Below are positions 35,165 through 47,011 of a DNA stretch of 64,000 nt, in pieces. The notes under the pieces are model-generated. The model was not told the origin of the DNA. It worked only from the letters and a program-made list of their open reading frames with translations, and did no database searches. Where the stretch lies: assembly GCA_002189035.1 (NCBI GenBank), contig NEEC01000017.1, positions 496,001-560,000 on the forward strand, read 5' to 3'. The translations under genes and the position numbers were made by a program. The DNA comes from Utricularia gibba (lineage: Eukaryota > Streptophyta > Magnoliopsida > Lamiales > Lentibulariaceae). Numbering within the stretch: the stretch's first letter is position 1; each line of letters opens with the position of its first letter.

Positions 35165-35522
35165 TCATCATTGTTCATATGTGTTAGATCGAAACCTTTA
35201 CATGATAGTGCATTTAGAAACTTGATCAAAAACAAGATGAGTAAAGGGAGACACATCAGTTTTATATGAAAACTTAACGTAGGAGAAAACTACAAGCAAT
35301 GAAATCGTCCACTAATGTAAAGAGTAAAGTAATAAAGCTACATTACACAAAAGACACAATGACTCAAGGAAGAAAAAGAATGCAAAAGTTTTGAAATCCT
35401 TGAAAGAAGAAATATCTTATCTCTTTGCCAATACTATATTTTGCAATAGATATATCACATCTTGTCATTGGGCTGAATGATAATAACCCATATTGTAGTA
35501 AATTGAAAGCATAGACTCAACA
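35165..35522 (-). repeat. 3' LTR of element 1
   Basis: On the minus strand begins TGTTGAGTCTATG. Clearly similar to the LTR at 36329-36681. The distal end near 35165 is unclear because similarity fades in the last 20-30 bases. Confidence 0.75.
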
Positions 35523-36328
35523 AATCTCCCTTTGATTGAGAGTTTACTCAATGTGATTCCCAATAACATAAATGCACATAATTGACAACCTTCAATGCCC
35601 CGATAATAGAGTTTCCTATAACTTCTCCTCAATGTAGTCCCTAGCAACATATGTAACAATGGAGTATAACCATCCTTACAGGGTGAGTGGACAACTTCAT
35701 AAGTCAATAACTTAGTTCTCAAGAAGACCCATCATGCTCTTCAAAGTGAGGAATTTGGTCATCGGCAATACTTTGTTCAACATGTCGGCAATGTTCACAA
35801 AAGTGCCAACTTTTTTCACTTGCACTTGACCCTTCTCAATCACTTCTTGGATGAATTGATAATGAACATCAATATGCTTTGTGCGGTTGTGAAACATAGG
35901 ATCTTTAGCCAAAAAAATTGCATTTTGACTATTACATAAAAACTTTTTTCATCAATTTCTGCACACCAAGTTCAGAGAGAAACCAGTAAGTCAAATAGCT
36001 TCTTTGACAACTTAGTAAGTGACATAAATTCGACCTCGGTGGTGGAAAGTGCTTGTGAATGTTGTAACATTGCCTTCCATGATATAACTGTATTTTCTGA
36101 TAAGAATATTTTGGTAGTAAGGGATTTTCCATAGTCCAAATACTAAATTGAAATCCACTTCATTCAAGCTTTTGAATATCACACCTCACGGAAGTCATTA
36201 TGTCACAAAGAACTCTCAGAAGCAATTAGCAAGGCAATAGAAAACCAATCCCTTGCCAACATGAGAAATAGGGCATAAGAAATGACAACAACCTTCAAGT
36301 GTGAGCCCAACCTGTTTTGATACCACTT

Positions 36329-36681
36329 TGTAAGGATCGTTCGTGCTCGTATATGTTAAAGATCAAAACATTACATGATAACACGTTTGAAAACTTAATC
36401 GAAAACAAGAAGAGTAAAAGGAGACACATCGGTTTTATGAAACCCAAAGTGGGAGAAAACAATGAACAATGAAACCCTTCACTAATGCAAATGAGAAATC
36501 AATGAAATTATAGTATATAGAAAACACAATAACTTAAAGAAGAACATAAACCTTAAAATCCTTGAAAGAAATATGTTATTTCTATGTCCATACTATATTT
36601 TGTGAGAAAAATATCATGTATTATCGTTAGGCTGAATTATAATGGCCTAGGTTATAACAAACTAAAATCATAGACCCAACA
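36329..36681 (-). repeat. 5' LTR of element 1
   Basis: On the minus strand begins TGTTGGGTCTATG and ends CCTTACA, the usual TG...CA borders, directly before the primer-binding site. Confidence 0.8.
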
Positions 36682-36709
36682 CACTTTTTCTAGCTATGAT
36701 TGTAGTCGC

Positions 36710-37167
36710 TGATAGCAGTGTGAAGGAGTATAAATTTGTAGGAAATGGATATGTGAGGCATGTATCGTATGATATTGCAGATATTTGTTCTCAATAAGAT
36801 GCTTTACTCCATAAAAAAAAATATTATGCGCGATATGAGAGGGTACACATATTTATAGTCAAATGCTTGGTAACGTTTGCCTACTTTCTAAGAGTTAGCT
36901 GTTGCTCCTCCAAATGTCCACCAGCATTAATGGACCCACTTTTGGGCCGGATTCTTTATGATAGAGGCTCCATCATTGAATCATTTTTCATGACCCACTT
37001 TCTTATTTTGCTGTCCGTCATAATATGCACAAGGTGCTGACATGTCTTGTTCTTCTTCCTCTTGTTTTCTCTCATCACCCTCCAGATGTCTAAGTTTGAA
37101 TCTTCCACGCTTCCCTTAGATTGCTGCTGGCTTATCTCAGGTTCATCCTCACTTGTTATCATTCCTC
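36710..37167 (-). repeat. 3' LTR of element 2
   Basis: Minus strand begins TGATAACAAGTGAGG and ends CACTGCTATCA. Similar over its length to 41809-42247, with scattered substitutions and small indels. Confidence 0.85.
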
Positions 37168-37199
37168 CTTGAGGGTGTATATGAGATGAGACAGTAGGA

Positions 37200-40100
37200 C
37201 TCTTGGGATTTCAACGCAGCCCTAGCAGTTCCCGAATCTAGGAAAAATGATTTTGAAAGCGTGCTTTAGTAAAAATATCCACTGCTTGCTTCTCTAAAGG
37301 TAAGTATTCCAATTTGATGCCTTCTTCTTTGATATAATCCTGTAAAACATGATATTTGATTTTGATATGTTTTGTTTTCCCAAACATAACTGAATTTTAA
37401 ACTATACTTATAGCAGACTTGTTGTCTATTTTCAGAATAAGGGGCTTGTTAATCTTGATTTTTAGATCTTCGCATAATTTCAGGAGCCATTGGGCATGAT
37501 TGGCAGCAGAAGCTCTAGCCATACACTCTGCCTTTGCTGAAGACTATGCCACTAAGTTCTATTTTTGGTTATTCTAGACGAATGCAACTGACCCCGTTGT
37601 CAAAAGATATTCGGTGGTTGACTTAAGATCAGATTCATCTCTTGTGAAATAGGAATCCACAAATCCTTGAACAGAGAGGTCAGTATTTTTCTTGAAGTAT
37701 AAACCTATAGTTTTTGTTGCATTAAAATACCTATATTTGTTTACCTATTTTAAGATGTAAAGTAAGAGGCTGATGCATAAACTTGGAGAGGAACGTTACG
37801 ACAAAAGTAATGTTTGGTCAAGTAGATGTGAGGTAGAGTAGAGCACCAATTATCTTTTGGTATTCTTGTATATTTACCACTTGTTTTTGTGAGTCAAGAG
37901 AGCCTGAATCAGTTGAGCACATAGATCTCAAACTCTTGTTTGCTTTATTCTTCAGGTATGGAGTAAATGGAGTTGTTGCCTCCTTGGTGTTTTCCATGCC
38001 AAATTTCTTCAGTAAATCTTCGGTATATTTATGCTGGCTTAGAAAAATAAATTCATGATCTTGAATTATTTCCAATCCTAAGATATACTTAGCAGGTCCT
38101 AGATCAGTCAATTCGAATCTTTCCTTGAGTTTTGATTTCTGTTATGCAATCAATATCTCGTTGTTTCCAGTAAGCAAGATGTCATCAACATATAGAGATA
38201 TGATGATTTTTCCCATTTGGGTGTCAAGAATGTAGAGAGTAGGATCATTCTTGCTTATGTAATATCCTATTTGATAGAAGAAGGAATCTATAGTAGAATA
38301 CCATTCTTTTGGCACTTGCTTGAGTCCATAAAGAGCTTTTTGAAGTTTCAGTACCTTGTTTGAATCATGTTTAAGCATAAAACCAAGGGGATTTTCGACA
38401 TAGATATCTTCTTTCAAGTCTCCATTCAAAAATGCATTTTTAATGTTCACGTAGGATCCAACGTTGGCTAGCGGCAAGAGCAATTATCAACTTAATAGTA
38501 TCTAAACGAGCAATAGGTGCGAACATCTCCTAGTAGTCAATACCTTCCTTCTGAAGGTAGCCTTTTGCAACAAATCTGGATTTTAGTTTATTCACGAACC
38601 CATCAGGATTGAGCTTTGTTCGATAGATCCATTTCAATCCAAGGGGTTTAATGTTAGGTGGTTTATCTACCACTGTCCACACTTGATGTTCTATAGCATT
38701 TAATTCTATGTTCATTGATTCCCTCCATGTCGGGTCCTATTGCAGACATCAGTCAGTGGGTAAAATCCTCTAACATAATCTTTGTCTACATGTTGATTAG
38801 AAGAATCCAACATGAAATGAGGTACATATGAATCATAGCTGGTTTATGATGGAGAGATAGGTTCACAAATCTTCAAGGTCCTATCGTAGACATCAGTCCG
38901 TGGGTAAAATCCTCTAACATAATCTTTGTCTACATGTTGATTAGAAGAATCCAACATGAAATGAGGTACATATGAATCATAGCTACTTGTTGATTCCTCA
39001 GAAGTAGATTATGTGATATTGTGTCTCTTTGATAAATGATCATCAAGATTTGAGAGGTGGGATCTTTCATTTTCCTCCTGTTCGAGTAATTCAGTAGAGA
39101 GATATTTTGATTCTCTGTGATTTTTGTGTGAAAGGGTTTGTGATTGATCAGAATGTGGTATAAAGTCATTTTCCTGTATAGCTTGATCAGATTCTAGGTC
39201 ATGCCTTGGAGAAATTGTTGTCATCCGTTTCAGATTCATATAAGTTAGTGTCCTACCTGACTGTAGGTTTGGGCTCCAACAGCTCATTGATTAAATCTGC
39301 TTCATTTATTTCAATGATGTCATCATGAACATCATAAGGAAATGGGAAGCTTACAACTTGAGGGTAAGCAACTTCATCCTTATGCGCACATGATATATTA
39401 TTCCAATTGCAAGTATGCTTTTCGTCAACCATCACGTCAACACATCTTTGGACTTCAATACATTGTTTAGTTGGAATAAATATTCTGTAGATTTGAAAAG
39501 AATCAGAATATCCCACAAATACACATATATGCGAATGGCTCTCCAGTTTTCTGCGTTTTTCCTTTGGAATATGGACATAACAAAGGGATCCAAAAATTTT
39601 CAAGTGTTGAAGATCCGGAGCTCTTCCATACCATATTTCGTGAGGAGTTTTTCTTTCTAGTAAGCCTTTTGTAGGTAGTCTATTTAATAGGAAAACTGCT
39701 GTGTTGACAACTTCTCCCCGAAAATGCAATGGTAGATTAGATTCCAATAAGAGACATCTAGTCATATTTCTGATAGTCCGATTTTTTTTTTCGCAAATAC
39801 CATTTAGCTGTGGCATGTATGGAAAGGTTAACTGATGTACTATACCACTTGTTCTGTAGATATCACGTAGATTAGATGACTTGTATTCCTTGCCATTGTC
39901 TGAGTATAGAGTAAGTATTCGCTTTGTAGTTTTGCCATGGCCTTGAACATTTTCAAGTATTTAGTAACTTCATATTTTTGCTTGAGAAAATACACCTAAG
40001 TATACCTTGAGAAGTCATCAATAAAGATCACATATAATTTTTTTCCCGCTAGAGTATCCACATGTATGGGTCCGTAGATGTCACTGACTATTAATTTCAG

Positions 40101-41673
40101 TTTGGAGTCTAAAGTCTCAATTCTGTTTTTGAACATCTTCCTATTCATTTTTCCTAGGAGACACGTGTTGTAGGGATGATTCCAGTCTTTCATTGGATGT
40201 ATGCCACGTATAAATCCTTGTGATTGAGCTGTTTTTAGTAGATTCAAGTGTGGATGACCTAGTCTTTTGTGTCACAAGTAGTATGTATCGGCCAGTGCAA
40301 AACCAAAATTAGGATTAGTAGATTTACAATTTACATAGAATAGACGGTTTACCATAGGCATTTTCAGCATGGTATTATGTGCATAATCCTTGAGTATACA
40401 CATATGATTTTCTAGGCTCAATTCATATCCGCTTTCAATTAGTTGGCCTGCGTTCAATAAGTTATGAGAAGCTTGAGGAACATAGAACACATCGATAATC
40501 TTTATAAGTTTATGATCTATCTCTAAGCATATTATTCCAACTCCTTCTATTGTAATTGGCGTTCCATCTGTAATAATAAGTGTTTTTCCAGCTATAGGCA
40601 CATATGGTGTAAAAATAGTCTTGTCATAGGTCAAATGATTGTTGCAAGTGCAATTAATATACCAAGTTGAGTTATGTTGAAGATCTGTGAAATCTGTGAG
40701 TGTTGTCTTGTTGCACAGGGTATAAACTGAAGGCTTCACATTCATCTTCGAATCATCAAAGGATACATTGTTTGATTTGTTTTTTGAGTTTTTCAGAAGT
40801 TGCTGAAGCAGAATATCTAGAGGCTTGAATTTTCTTGGTGGGACACACCCGCTCCACATGCCTTTAGTTGAGTAAAGCAAGCAATGCACCTCAGGATGCC
40901 AAAAACAGTTCATAGGTAAGTGATTTTTCTACGGACAATATGGGCAAGGAGGATGTGGCCCCATCTTTGCGGACAGAAAGCTTGGTCTAGCATATTGCTG
41001 AGTTATGTTCTCTCTCCTTTGAAATCAAATAGAGTGAATGAGGTTTTCAGGGCTGCTTCTAGTAAGTTTTCCTCATTGCGGGATTTTCTTCAATTGTCCA
41101 CATTTTTGAAGTGTTGGAGTAGTTGTTGTAGGTTGAGAGTTTCAAGGAATATAGTTGCTTGCAATGACTCTATAATAGCATCAAACGCTGTTGGCGCTCC
41201 ATGGATGACTCGAGCCTTTAGTTTACGTTCTTCACGATTATCAACATCTTCTTCAAGGCGCTTTAGTTTTTTCAGGTTTTTTAAAAGTTGTTTAGTGCTC
41301 ACTGCGACCTCGCCATCTTTTATTTTGAAGTTGTAGACTTGATTCCAAGGTTTCTGAATTTTCCTTTGCTGTCTTCCCTAGTTTTTTCAAAGGTCTTTTG
41401 GAGTGTGAGTCATGCCTCTCTTAAAGATTTTCTAGTTATGTATCTATAAGCATCTCCTATCACGGTAGAAACTAGTACTGTTGAAGCTTGAATTTCCTTG
41501 TCTTTGTAAGCCTTTTCTACATTAGATTTCTCATCTGGTGTTCTTTCAAAAATAGGATCGGTGGCTATTATTTTCAAGAGGCTGTGGAGTTGGAGGTATA
41601 TCTCCATTTTTGGTACCCAAATATTATATCCCTTTCCATCAAAGGTAGGAGGTGATATATTTGTTGTTGACAT
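37200..41673 (-). pseudogene. gag-pol of element 2, broken by stops and frameshifts
   Basis: Retrotransposon polyprotein remnants: gag, GAG-pre-integrase, integrase core (GICEKKNRTIRN, FVGYSDSFQIYR), reverse transcriptase with an intact YVDD box (SLYVDDILLTGN, near 38170) and the RNase H end. At least six separate ORFs are needed to follow it, and a 107-bp direct duplication (38734-38840 and 38878-38984) disrupts the stretch between integrase and RT. Not functional. Confidence 0.88.
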
Positions 41674-41808
41674 GTTGTATTCTTCTAGTGGATATGCAAG
41701 AGAAAGTAGACTAGTGGTAACAAATAAGTAAGTATAATGTTTTGAGTTTCAAACCAATGTTGGAAGGTTGACAATGCTGGGCTGCTTTTCTTCACATTGG
41801 GTTCATCA

Positions 41809-42247
41809 TGATAATAGTGTGAAGGAGTATAAGTTTGTCGGAAATGGATATTTAAGGCATGTATCATATGATATTGCAGATATTTGTTCTCAATAAAAAG
41901 TTTTACTACATAAAAAAAAATATGCTGCAAGATATGAGAGAATACATATATTTATAATCAAATACCCAATAACCATTGATTACTTTCTAGGAGCCGTTGC
42001 TCCTCGTGTCCATCAACATTGATAGATCAACTTTTGGGCTGAATCCTTTATGGAAAACCTCCATCTTTGAATCATTTTTCATGGCCCACTTCATTATTTT
42101 GATGTCCATCATAATAAACCCAAGGTGGTGGCATATTCTTCTTCTTCCTATTTTTTTTCATCACCCTCCACATGTCTAGGTCTAAATCTTCCACGCTTCC
42201 CTCAAATTGGTGTTGGCTTATCTCAGGTTCATTTTCACTCATCATCA
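41809..42247 (-). repeat. 5' LTR of element 2
   Basis: Minus strand begins TGATGATGAGTGAAAATG and ends CACTATTATCA. Partner of 36710-37167. Confidence 0.85.
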
Positions 42248-43856
42248 ATCACAACCTACCGTGGAACAACATGAGATTTTGATGCATTCCCAGCACAACT
42301 TTTTCTTCATCAATATCATGCAGCTTGAAGAAGTAAGACTTTCTTCTATCTTGTGTAACGTCCCAAGAAGCGGGCTTGGGAGCCATGGTCATTACCCCAC
42401 CCAGAAACGTGGCTTGTTTTGTGGGTGGCTTTGATTTGATTCGTTTAACCTACATGGACACAAGATTACTGGGAAATATCTTATTCATAAATACGGGAAA
42501 GAAGGTTCAACAAAGTCCACGAAATCACATCAAAACATAAAGGAAAACACCAGCAAAACAACAGCTTTTTATTCCTCAGTCCCCTCGATCCTCCGGGTTC
42601 ACTCCGCCAATTTCTGTACGACTAGAACCTTCACCTACACATAAATTCGTGAGGGGATCAACATATGCATAGGGTAGACCACACTACCAACCATAATCAC
42701 ATCATTATAAGCATGACACATCATTATAAGCACAACATTAGCACATATCATCGTAAGAGCATAAACACATATATTGTAAGAACCCATCGGTTACAAGGGG
42801 GCGTGCATCCCATGTTGGCACATCACGTTATCGTCGAGAGGGATCCCAGCCACGATGATTTATCTCCACCCCGCTCCCTTTAGAGCTCACGGCAATATCT
42901 ACCTTCAAACTCACATTATGTTGCCGTCGGAGATACCTTGGTGAAGGATCCAACCCCACCCCTTCGGACTCATCATCTTACGGCCTTTCAGCCCTTATTC
43001 GTACGTTCCTACTCATGCTTCCTTTACCTTTATGTGGCTCATTGTCCTCCTGCCAAATCGTGACTTTCTCCTTCCATATCTTGACATGGTGGCACTTCTT
43101 CGATTTCTAATCCCCCAATCCATCACTATGCTAAGCCCTTATATACTACTCTTGACTGTTGAACTTCTTATCCCTTTCTTCTTCCAACCCTTCACTTTAC
43201 GAGTCCAATATATGAAAAGTCAGCTTTCTTACCCATCTTAGGCCCTTGAGCCCTTCTCCAACACCCCATTGGGCCAATCCAACCATGTCTCATCCAACGC
43301 TTGGGCTCGCGACCACACTTTGCCCAACGTTCATCACGCCACTCACCATCCCTTGGACATGCATGCTTGCTCGATCGTACAGAATCTCGTCAACTCAAGC
43401 GGGTCTCTCCTGCAAGCACTCTCGGGATTCACCCAAAAGCCCGATACACCTCTGTCAAGAGTTGCACGTCGTATTCGATTCGACCAATTCCTTGTGCACG
43501 AACAGCCAAGAAGAGAAGTTCCTCATAACCACTTCATGTTCGTCCCCTTGGCTTCTCTGCATGGTGTATCATCATTAAAATGCAATATACTTCTACCATT
43601 GTTATGACAATCTTGTAGAGGAGTTGCCATTATTACCTTGATTTCAGTAGGCCATGACAATCTTTTAGAGTTGCCATTCCTACCTTGATTTCAGTAGGCC
43701 CTATACTTGTGGCCTTTCTAAGTTCTTCCTTTACCGTGCTACTAACTTTTGGGATCATTTCTGGTGCCCTAAAACTCTGTCTCCATTTAGCGGGTTTCGT
43801 TTGAGAAAGATTTTCCTTTTTCTCTCAGATTTTTCCAGCTTCGGAGTTTCTAATCG
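42248..43856. other. Unassigned stretch, possibly an LTR or other repeat; small tandem repeat at its end
   Basis: From 42355 the plus strand reads TGTAACGTCCCAAGAAGCGG, a start seen in many plant LTRs, and the following 1.2 kb is C-rich on the plus strand without convincing ORFs. No partner copy or internal domain is in the window. At 43604-43700 a ~50-bp unit (ATGACAATCTT ... TTTCAGTAGGCC) occurs twice in tandem. Confidence 0.3.
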
Positions 43857-44108
43857 TCAGGCCAACCTTCGTATTTCAGATTCGATTTCTTGAATTTCTT
43901 CATCAAGTGCCACTTCATCCCTAATTTGATTCACCATCTCCGGCTTCAGAACAAGATTTTCCTCGACTTTCTTCCCCAAAACAACCCTAACCTTGGATTT
44001 GCTTCCATTGAAAGTCACAGCAGAAGAAGATTTCTTACCAGAAACACTTGGACTAATCTGATTTTCCACCCCAAGGCTCCGATTCTCTTTTCCGGAAACG
44101 GAATCCAT
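43857..44108 (-). CDS. N-terminal part of a coiled-coil protein with an early stop
   Basis: 84 codons starting MDSVSGKENRSLG, with a basic Ser-rich head and an acidic helix EVALDEEIQEIESEIRRLA. After LA there is a TGA, then the same frame carries on as a plausible coiled coil (RLETPKLEKSERKRK) for about 33 more codons. A one-base change from a Ser codon (TCA) would explain it. Either a truncated gene or a pseudogene. Upstream, 44430-44164 holds an 88-codon ORF that could be an upstream ORF of the same transcript. Family not recognised. Confidence 0.45.
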   Translation of the reverse strand: MDSVSGKENRSLGVENQISPSVSGKKSSSAVTFNGSKSKVRVVLGKKVEENLVLKPEMVNQIRDEVALDEEIQEIESEIRRLA

Positions 44109-44430
44109 GGATGCTCTTTAATTTTACAAAATCGATTCCAACGAACCCCACGAGTGCGAAAATTCATCTCCGTTGTCGAACTCGTTGTTGTCCCAAATCC
44201 GAAGATCTACAGAAGATCCCACGAACGGCTGAGACTTCATCTTCAGATTTCAAAACTTGTTCATTCGACTGATCTTCTGGAAGTGGCTCCAGGGAATTTA
44301 ACTCGGAAAACTGCCCAAGGGGGAGAAATTCGACCGTTAGCGATTCAATCGAAAGAGCCCCCCGCTCGCTCAATTGTGGCCGTTGATCTGGTAACGGCCA
44401 CGATAGCACCTCCCATTTTAGGCTGAACAA

Positions 44431-45207
44431 TTGATGTCAATATCGTCTCATTCATAGCCGGGTCATTTCTCACATTTAAATCATACCATTTTTATATAAA
44501 CAAGACAGCTTTGTGGGCTAATCAATGCATGAATCACGACAAGCCAAATTAGACCATTTTTAAAACTATTTTATCTTTGGGAGTGGGGGTGCATGCAACT
44601 GCCACAATGCCATCTAGGTTGGAGGTGGGGTGCATGCAACTTTCTAGAGTAGAGTATAGGCGAGTAATGTTACCTGACAATTGGCATGAGATGCTGGTCC
44701 AGTCCTTGAACGGCAGGGGCAGGTACCAAGTTGTTTGCCAGGAAATGGAGGTGGAGGTGAAGAGGTTAGGCATCACCGAGTCCAGGGCAGGTGCAAAGAG
44801 GAATTGAACCAACAAAACCAAAGAGAGTAGCAAACAGGGGCATGGCGGAAATATCTATCCATCCCCAGGCTTGTTGAGAGAGTAACGCCAACGTAAAGAC
44901 GACAACTACCACCCATCACCTTAATTACTTTCCTACCACGGAAACCATCCACGGCTACGTTGATTCCCTTGCATTTCAAAATTGTCACTCAACCACAATT
45001 CTCTGGACCTCAAACAGCGGATCTTAACTTTTTCTTCTCCTCATCCCCATTGACAAGAATGGAAAAGATAGCAACTAGGTCTGCAAATCCGTGGCTGCTA
45101 GATGTTTCAACAAGAAATTGAAACTTCGGGAAAAAATTTTCCCCTCTCTGAATCTCTAACCAACGATCCTGGGAAAAGGTGAAAATCGAAAGGCGGTGGA
45201 CTCAAGA
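44431..45207. other. Intergenic DNA
   Basis: Nothing recognisable. Short ORFs on both strands look random. Confidence 0.35.
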
Positions 45208-45684
45208 TCATGCTGCATTTGAACTAGAAAATCGCTCGTATGGCGATGCTCGGTTTTCAGCGGGATTCTTCGGCGGAAGAAATTTAAATAGTACATGTGA
45301 ACGAAAATCATCCGCAATTCTGCGCTTCTTTTTCGGCGAATCATCGGTATCTTCGCGTCTCGCCGCCTTACCGCTGCACGACGAACAACTATCAGGCGCC
45401 GCGTGAGGTGAGGACATCGGAACCACCTGATTTTCGTCCACAGGATCCTCCTCGGCGCCTCCGCAGGCGCATCTCTCGCAAATCGAGTGAATCGGAGTCA
45501 GCCAATCTCCCACGGCAGACCACGGCAGCGCCGATTGGCACGATTTGCAGAGCAGGCTCCTCGAGTGCCGCGCGACCAGGAAGTTTGCGGAATGAACATC
45601 CGCATCGCAGGTCCAACACAAATTCGCCTGATCTGCGTCACATTGCACCCACGCTTTGCCTCCGCAGAGCTCGCACCTCTTCAT
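45208..45684 (-). CDS. B-box zinc-finger protein (BBX28/29-like, short)
   Basis: Zinc-binding regulator, in this class usually acting through protein partners in light signalling. The first B-box is complete: CELCGGKAWVQCDADQANLC, WTCDADVHSANF and LVARHSR. A second, partial box follows (LLCKSCQSALPW ... SICERCAC), as in single-B-box members such as BBX28/29. The tail has a KKKRR nuclear-localisation cluster. Start MKRCELCG (45684) is preferred to 45705 because the ATG directly follows CTTTTTCAG, a possible leader-intron acceptor. No CCT domain. Confidence 0.85.
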   Translation of the reverse strand: MKRCELCGGKAWVQCDADQANLCWTCDADVHSANFLVARHSRSLLCKSCQSALPWSAVGDWLTPIHSICERCACGGAEEDPVDENQVVPMSSPHAAPDSCSSCSGKAARREDTDDSPKKKRRIADDFRSHVLFKFLPPKNPAENRASPYERFSSSNAA

Positions 45685-45704
45685 CTGAAAAAGCCCAACG
45701 AACA

Positions 45705-46109
45705 CGTCTCAGGGATGGATTTGTGAATCTCAGGAAATAAACGTGCGAGAGTCTTAAATACCGAAACTACCCTTCGAGTAGAAAATTTCGGAGTAAATGG
45801 AGGGAGGGAGAGTATTCACTCAAGTCGCAACCTCCACAAGGGGTAGAACAGATAGCGTGCGAGGGCGGTGAAGGGTCTGGATTGCGCCACGTGTTAAAGT
45901 TTCTTAAAAGCACCAGAAACCTATATGTAAATTAATGGCAACTATTCGGAACAGCTCACACCCGCTTGTTTGAAAAATAATTGGATATTTTTTAATATAA
46001 AAAGTTAATATCGCAAAAACCAAAGAGAGAATCCTTTTTTTATTCCAAAATATGAAATAAAGCAATCGCCAATCACAAATATCTAAATGAGAAATCTATC
46101 ATGTTACCT
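45705..46109. other. Upstream region of the B-box gene
   Basis: Contains GCGCCACGTGTTAAAG (CACGTG core at about 45888-45893), a G-box that fits a light-related BBX gene. Otherwise no signal. Confidence 0.35.
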
Positions 46110-46835
46110 GTTTCAATTTTTTTTTAAAATACATGTTTTTTGTTAATTCATCAAAATATCTGTATTTGACCACATCTTTTATTTTTATTTTTAATCAAAT
46201 ATCTTATTACCAAAAAAGTTTTCAAAAATCTTATTATTCAATTTCATGATTTTTTAATTCTATTTACATTTATATTAGAAATTTGAAAAATTTCAGATTT
46301 CGAATTAGATTTAAAAATAGAAATTTTAGAGAAATTAAAAAAAACGTAATGTATTTTAAAACCAAAAATTCAAAATATTAATAAAAATACATTTTGAAGA
46401 ATTTTTTTCAAATATAATTGAATTCTATTCTATTAATACTAAAAATTTTAAATAGTATTTCATTTTTAAGAAATATAAAGATTAGCTTCTATTTTATGAA
46501 ATTATTTCTTCAAAAATATTTTTTCCAGAAACATAATAAAATATAATTTAAATATTAACTTTATAGATTTCCATAATTCAAATTTTCATTTAAAAAATTT
46601 GGACCAATTATTGTTTACTCATTTTATATAATTTTAAAAAAACGAATTTTTTGAAAACTTCTTGTTCATATCTCTCATCAAATGGCACTATTGGATAATG
46701 TGAGCAAACACCTGTTATTAGTAAAAAATATAGGTATTTTAGTAAGAAAATTACAAACTATAGGTATTTTGATAATAGTAAAAAAAACATGTAATTTAAT
46801 GAACACTTTTGTCTGGTATATTAATAAAAAATGCC
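46110..46835. repeat. AT-rich element with inverted AAATACCTGT-type units (copy B)
   Basis: Very AT-rich, no ORF. The left end has GTTACCTGTTTC, AAAATACATGTTTT and AAAATATCTGTATTTGACCAC. The right end has the inverted form CACCTGTTATTAG, ATAGGTATTTTAGTAAG, ATAGGTATTTTGATAATAG. CTGTA(C/T)TTGACCACA is shared with copy A at 11100-12070. Borders approximate. Confidence 0.5.
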
Positions 46836-46900
46836 ACATTCTAGACATAAACCGATGAGCCAAATGAAGATTCGGCCGTTTTCCAAATGTCTCTCAAATA

Positions 46901-47011
46901 ATGGAATCACTGCCGCCGGCAAAGAGCGGAGGAAGAGGGATGGAGGAGGCGGCCGTCAAGAATCAGAATAACGGAAAAGTGCGATCGCCGCCGAGGCAGT
47001 GGTGGCCTTAG
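46901..47011 (+). CDS. Candidate small peptide or first exon, unrecognised
   Basis: 36 codons (MESLPPAKSGGRGMEEAAVK to PPRQWWP) in a GC-rich island after the AT-rich element. The following 200 bases read like coding DNA in other frames (minus-strand ORF 47208-47008 with FYPMCCRCGGIHIGTDGRI). This may be a first exon or a fragment. No family recognised. Confidence 0.25.
   Translation: MESLPPAKSGGRGMEEAAVKNQNNGKVRSPPRQWWP

Larger units (their letters stand above)
35165..36681 (-). mobile_element. Small deleted Ty1/copia retrotransposon (element 1)
   Basis: Two direct LTRs enclose only about 0.8 kb. A primer-binding site follows the 5' LTR (TGGTATCAAAAC, minus strand, about 36316-36327), close to the usual initiator-Met site. 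A polypurine tract AAAGGGAGA precedes the 3' LTR (35525-35533). The interior keeps only the end of the copia RNase H (FHNRTKHIDVHYQFIQE, 35712-35912) and scraps to 36132. Gag, integrase and most of reverse transcriptase are deleted, so it cannot move by itself. Confidence 0.85.
36710..42247 (-). mobile_element. Full-length, decayed Ty1/copia retrotransposon (element 2)
   Basis: Bounded by LTRs at 41809-42247 (5') and 36710-37167 (3'). Reading the minus strand in order: gag (41673-40920, starting MSTTNISPPTFDGKGYNIW), GAG-pre-integrase/protease region (40913-40272), integrase (40247-39253), reverse transcriptase (38715-37818) and RNase H (about 37640-37200). This protease-integrase-RT-RNase H order defines copia. 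AAGGAGGAA before the 3' LTR is the polypurine tract. Many stops and frame changes break the polyprotein. Flanks GTCGC and ATCAC could be a worn 5-bp target duplication. Confidence 0.92.

Noticed and set aside
42355-43600. A complete Ty3/gypsy LTR
   Set aside because: The TGTAACGTCCC start is suggestive, but no second copy, primer site or internal domain is present, so it is listed only as an unassigned stretch.
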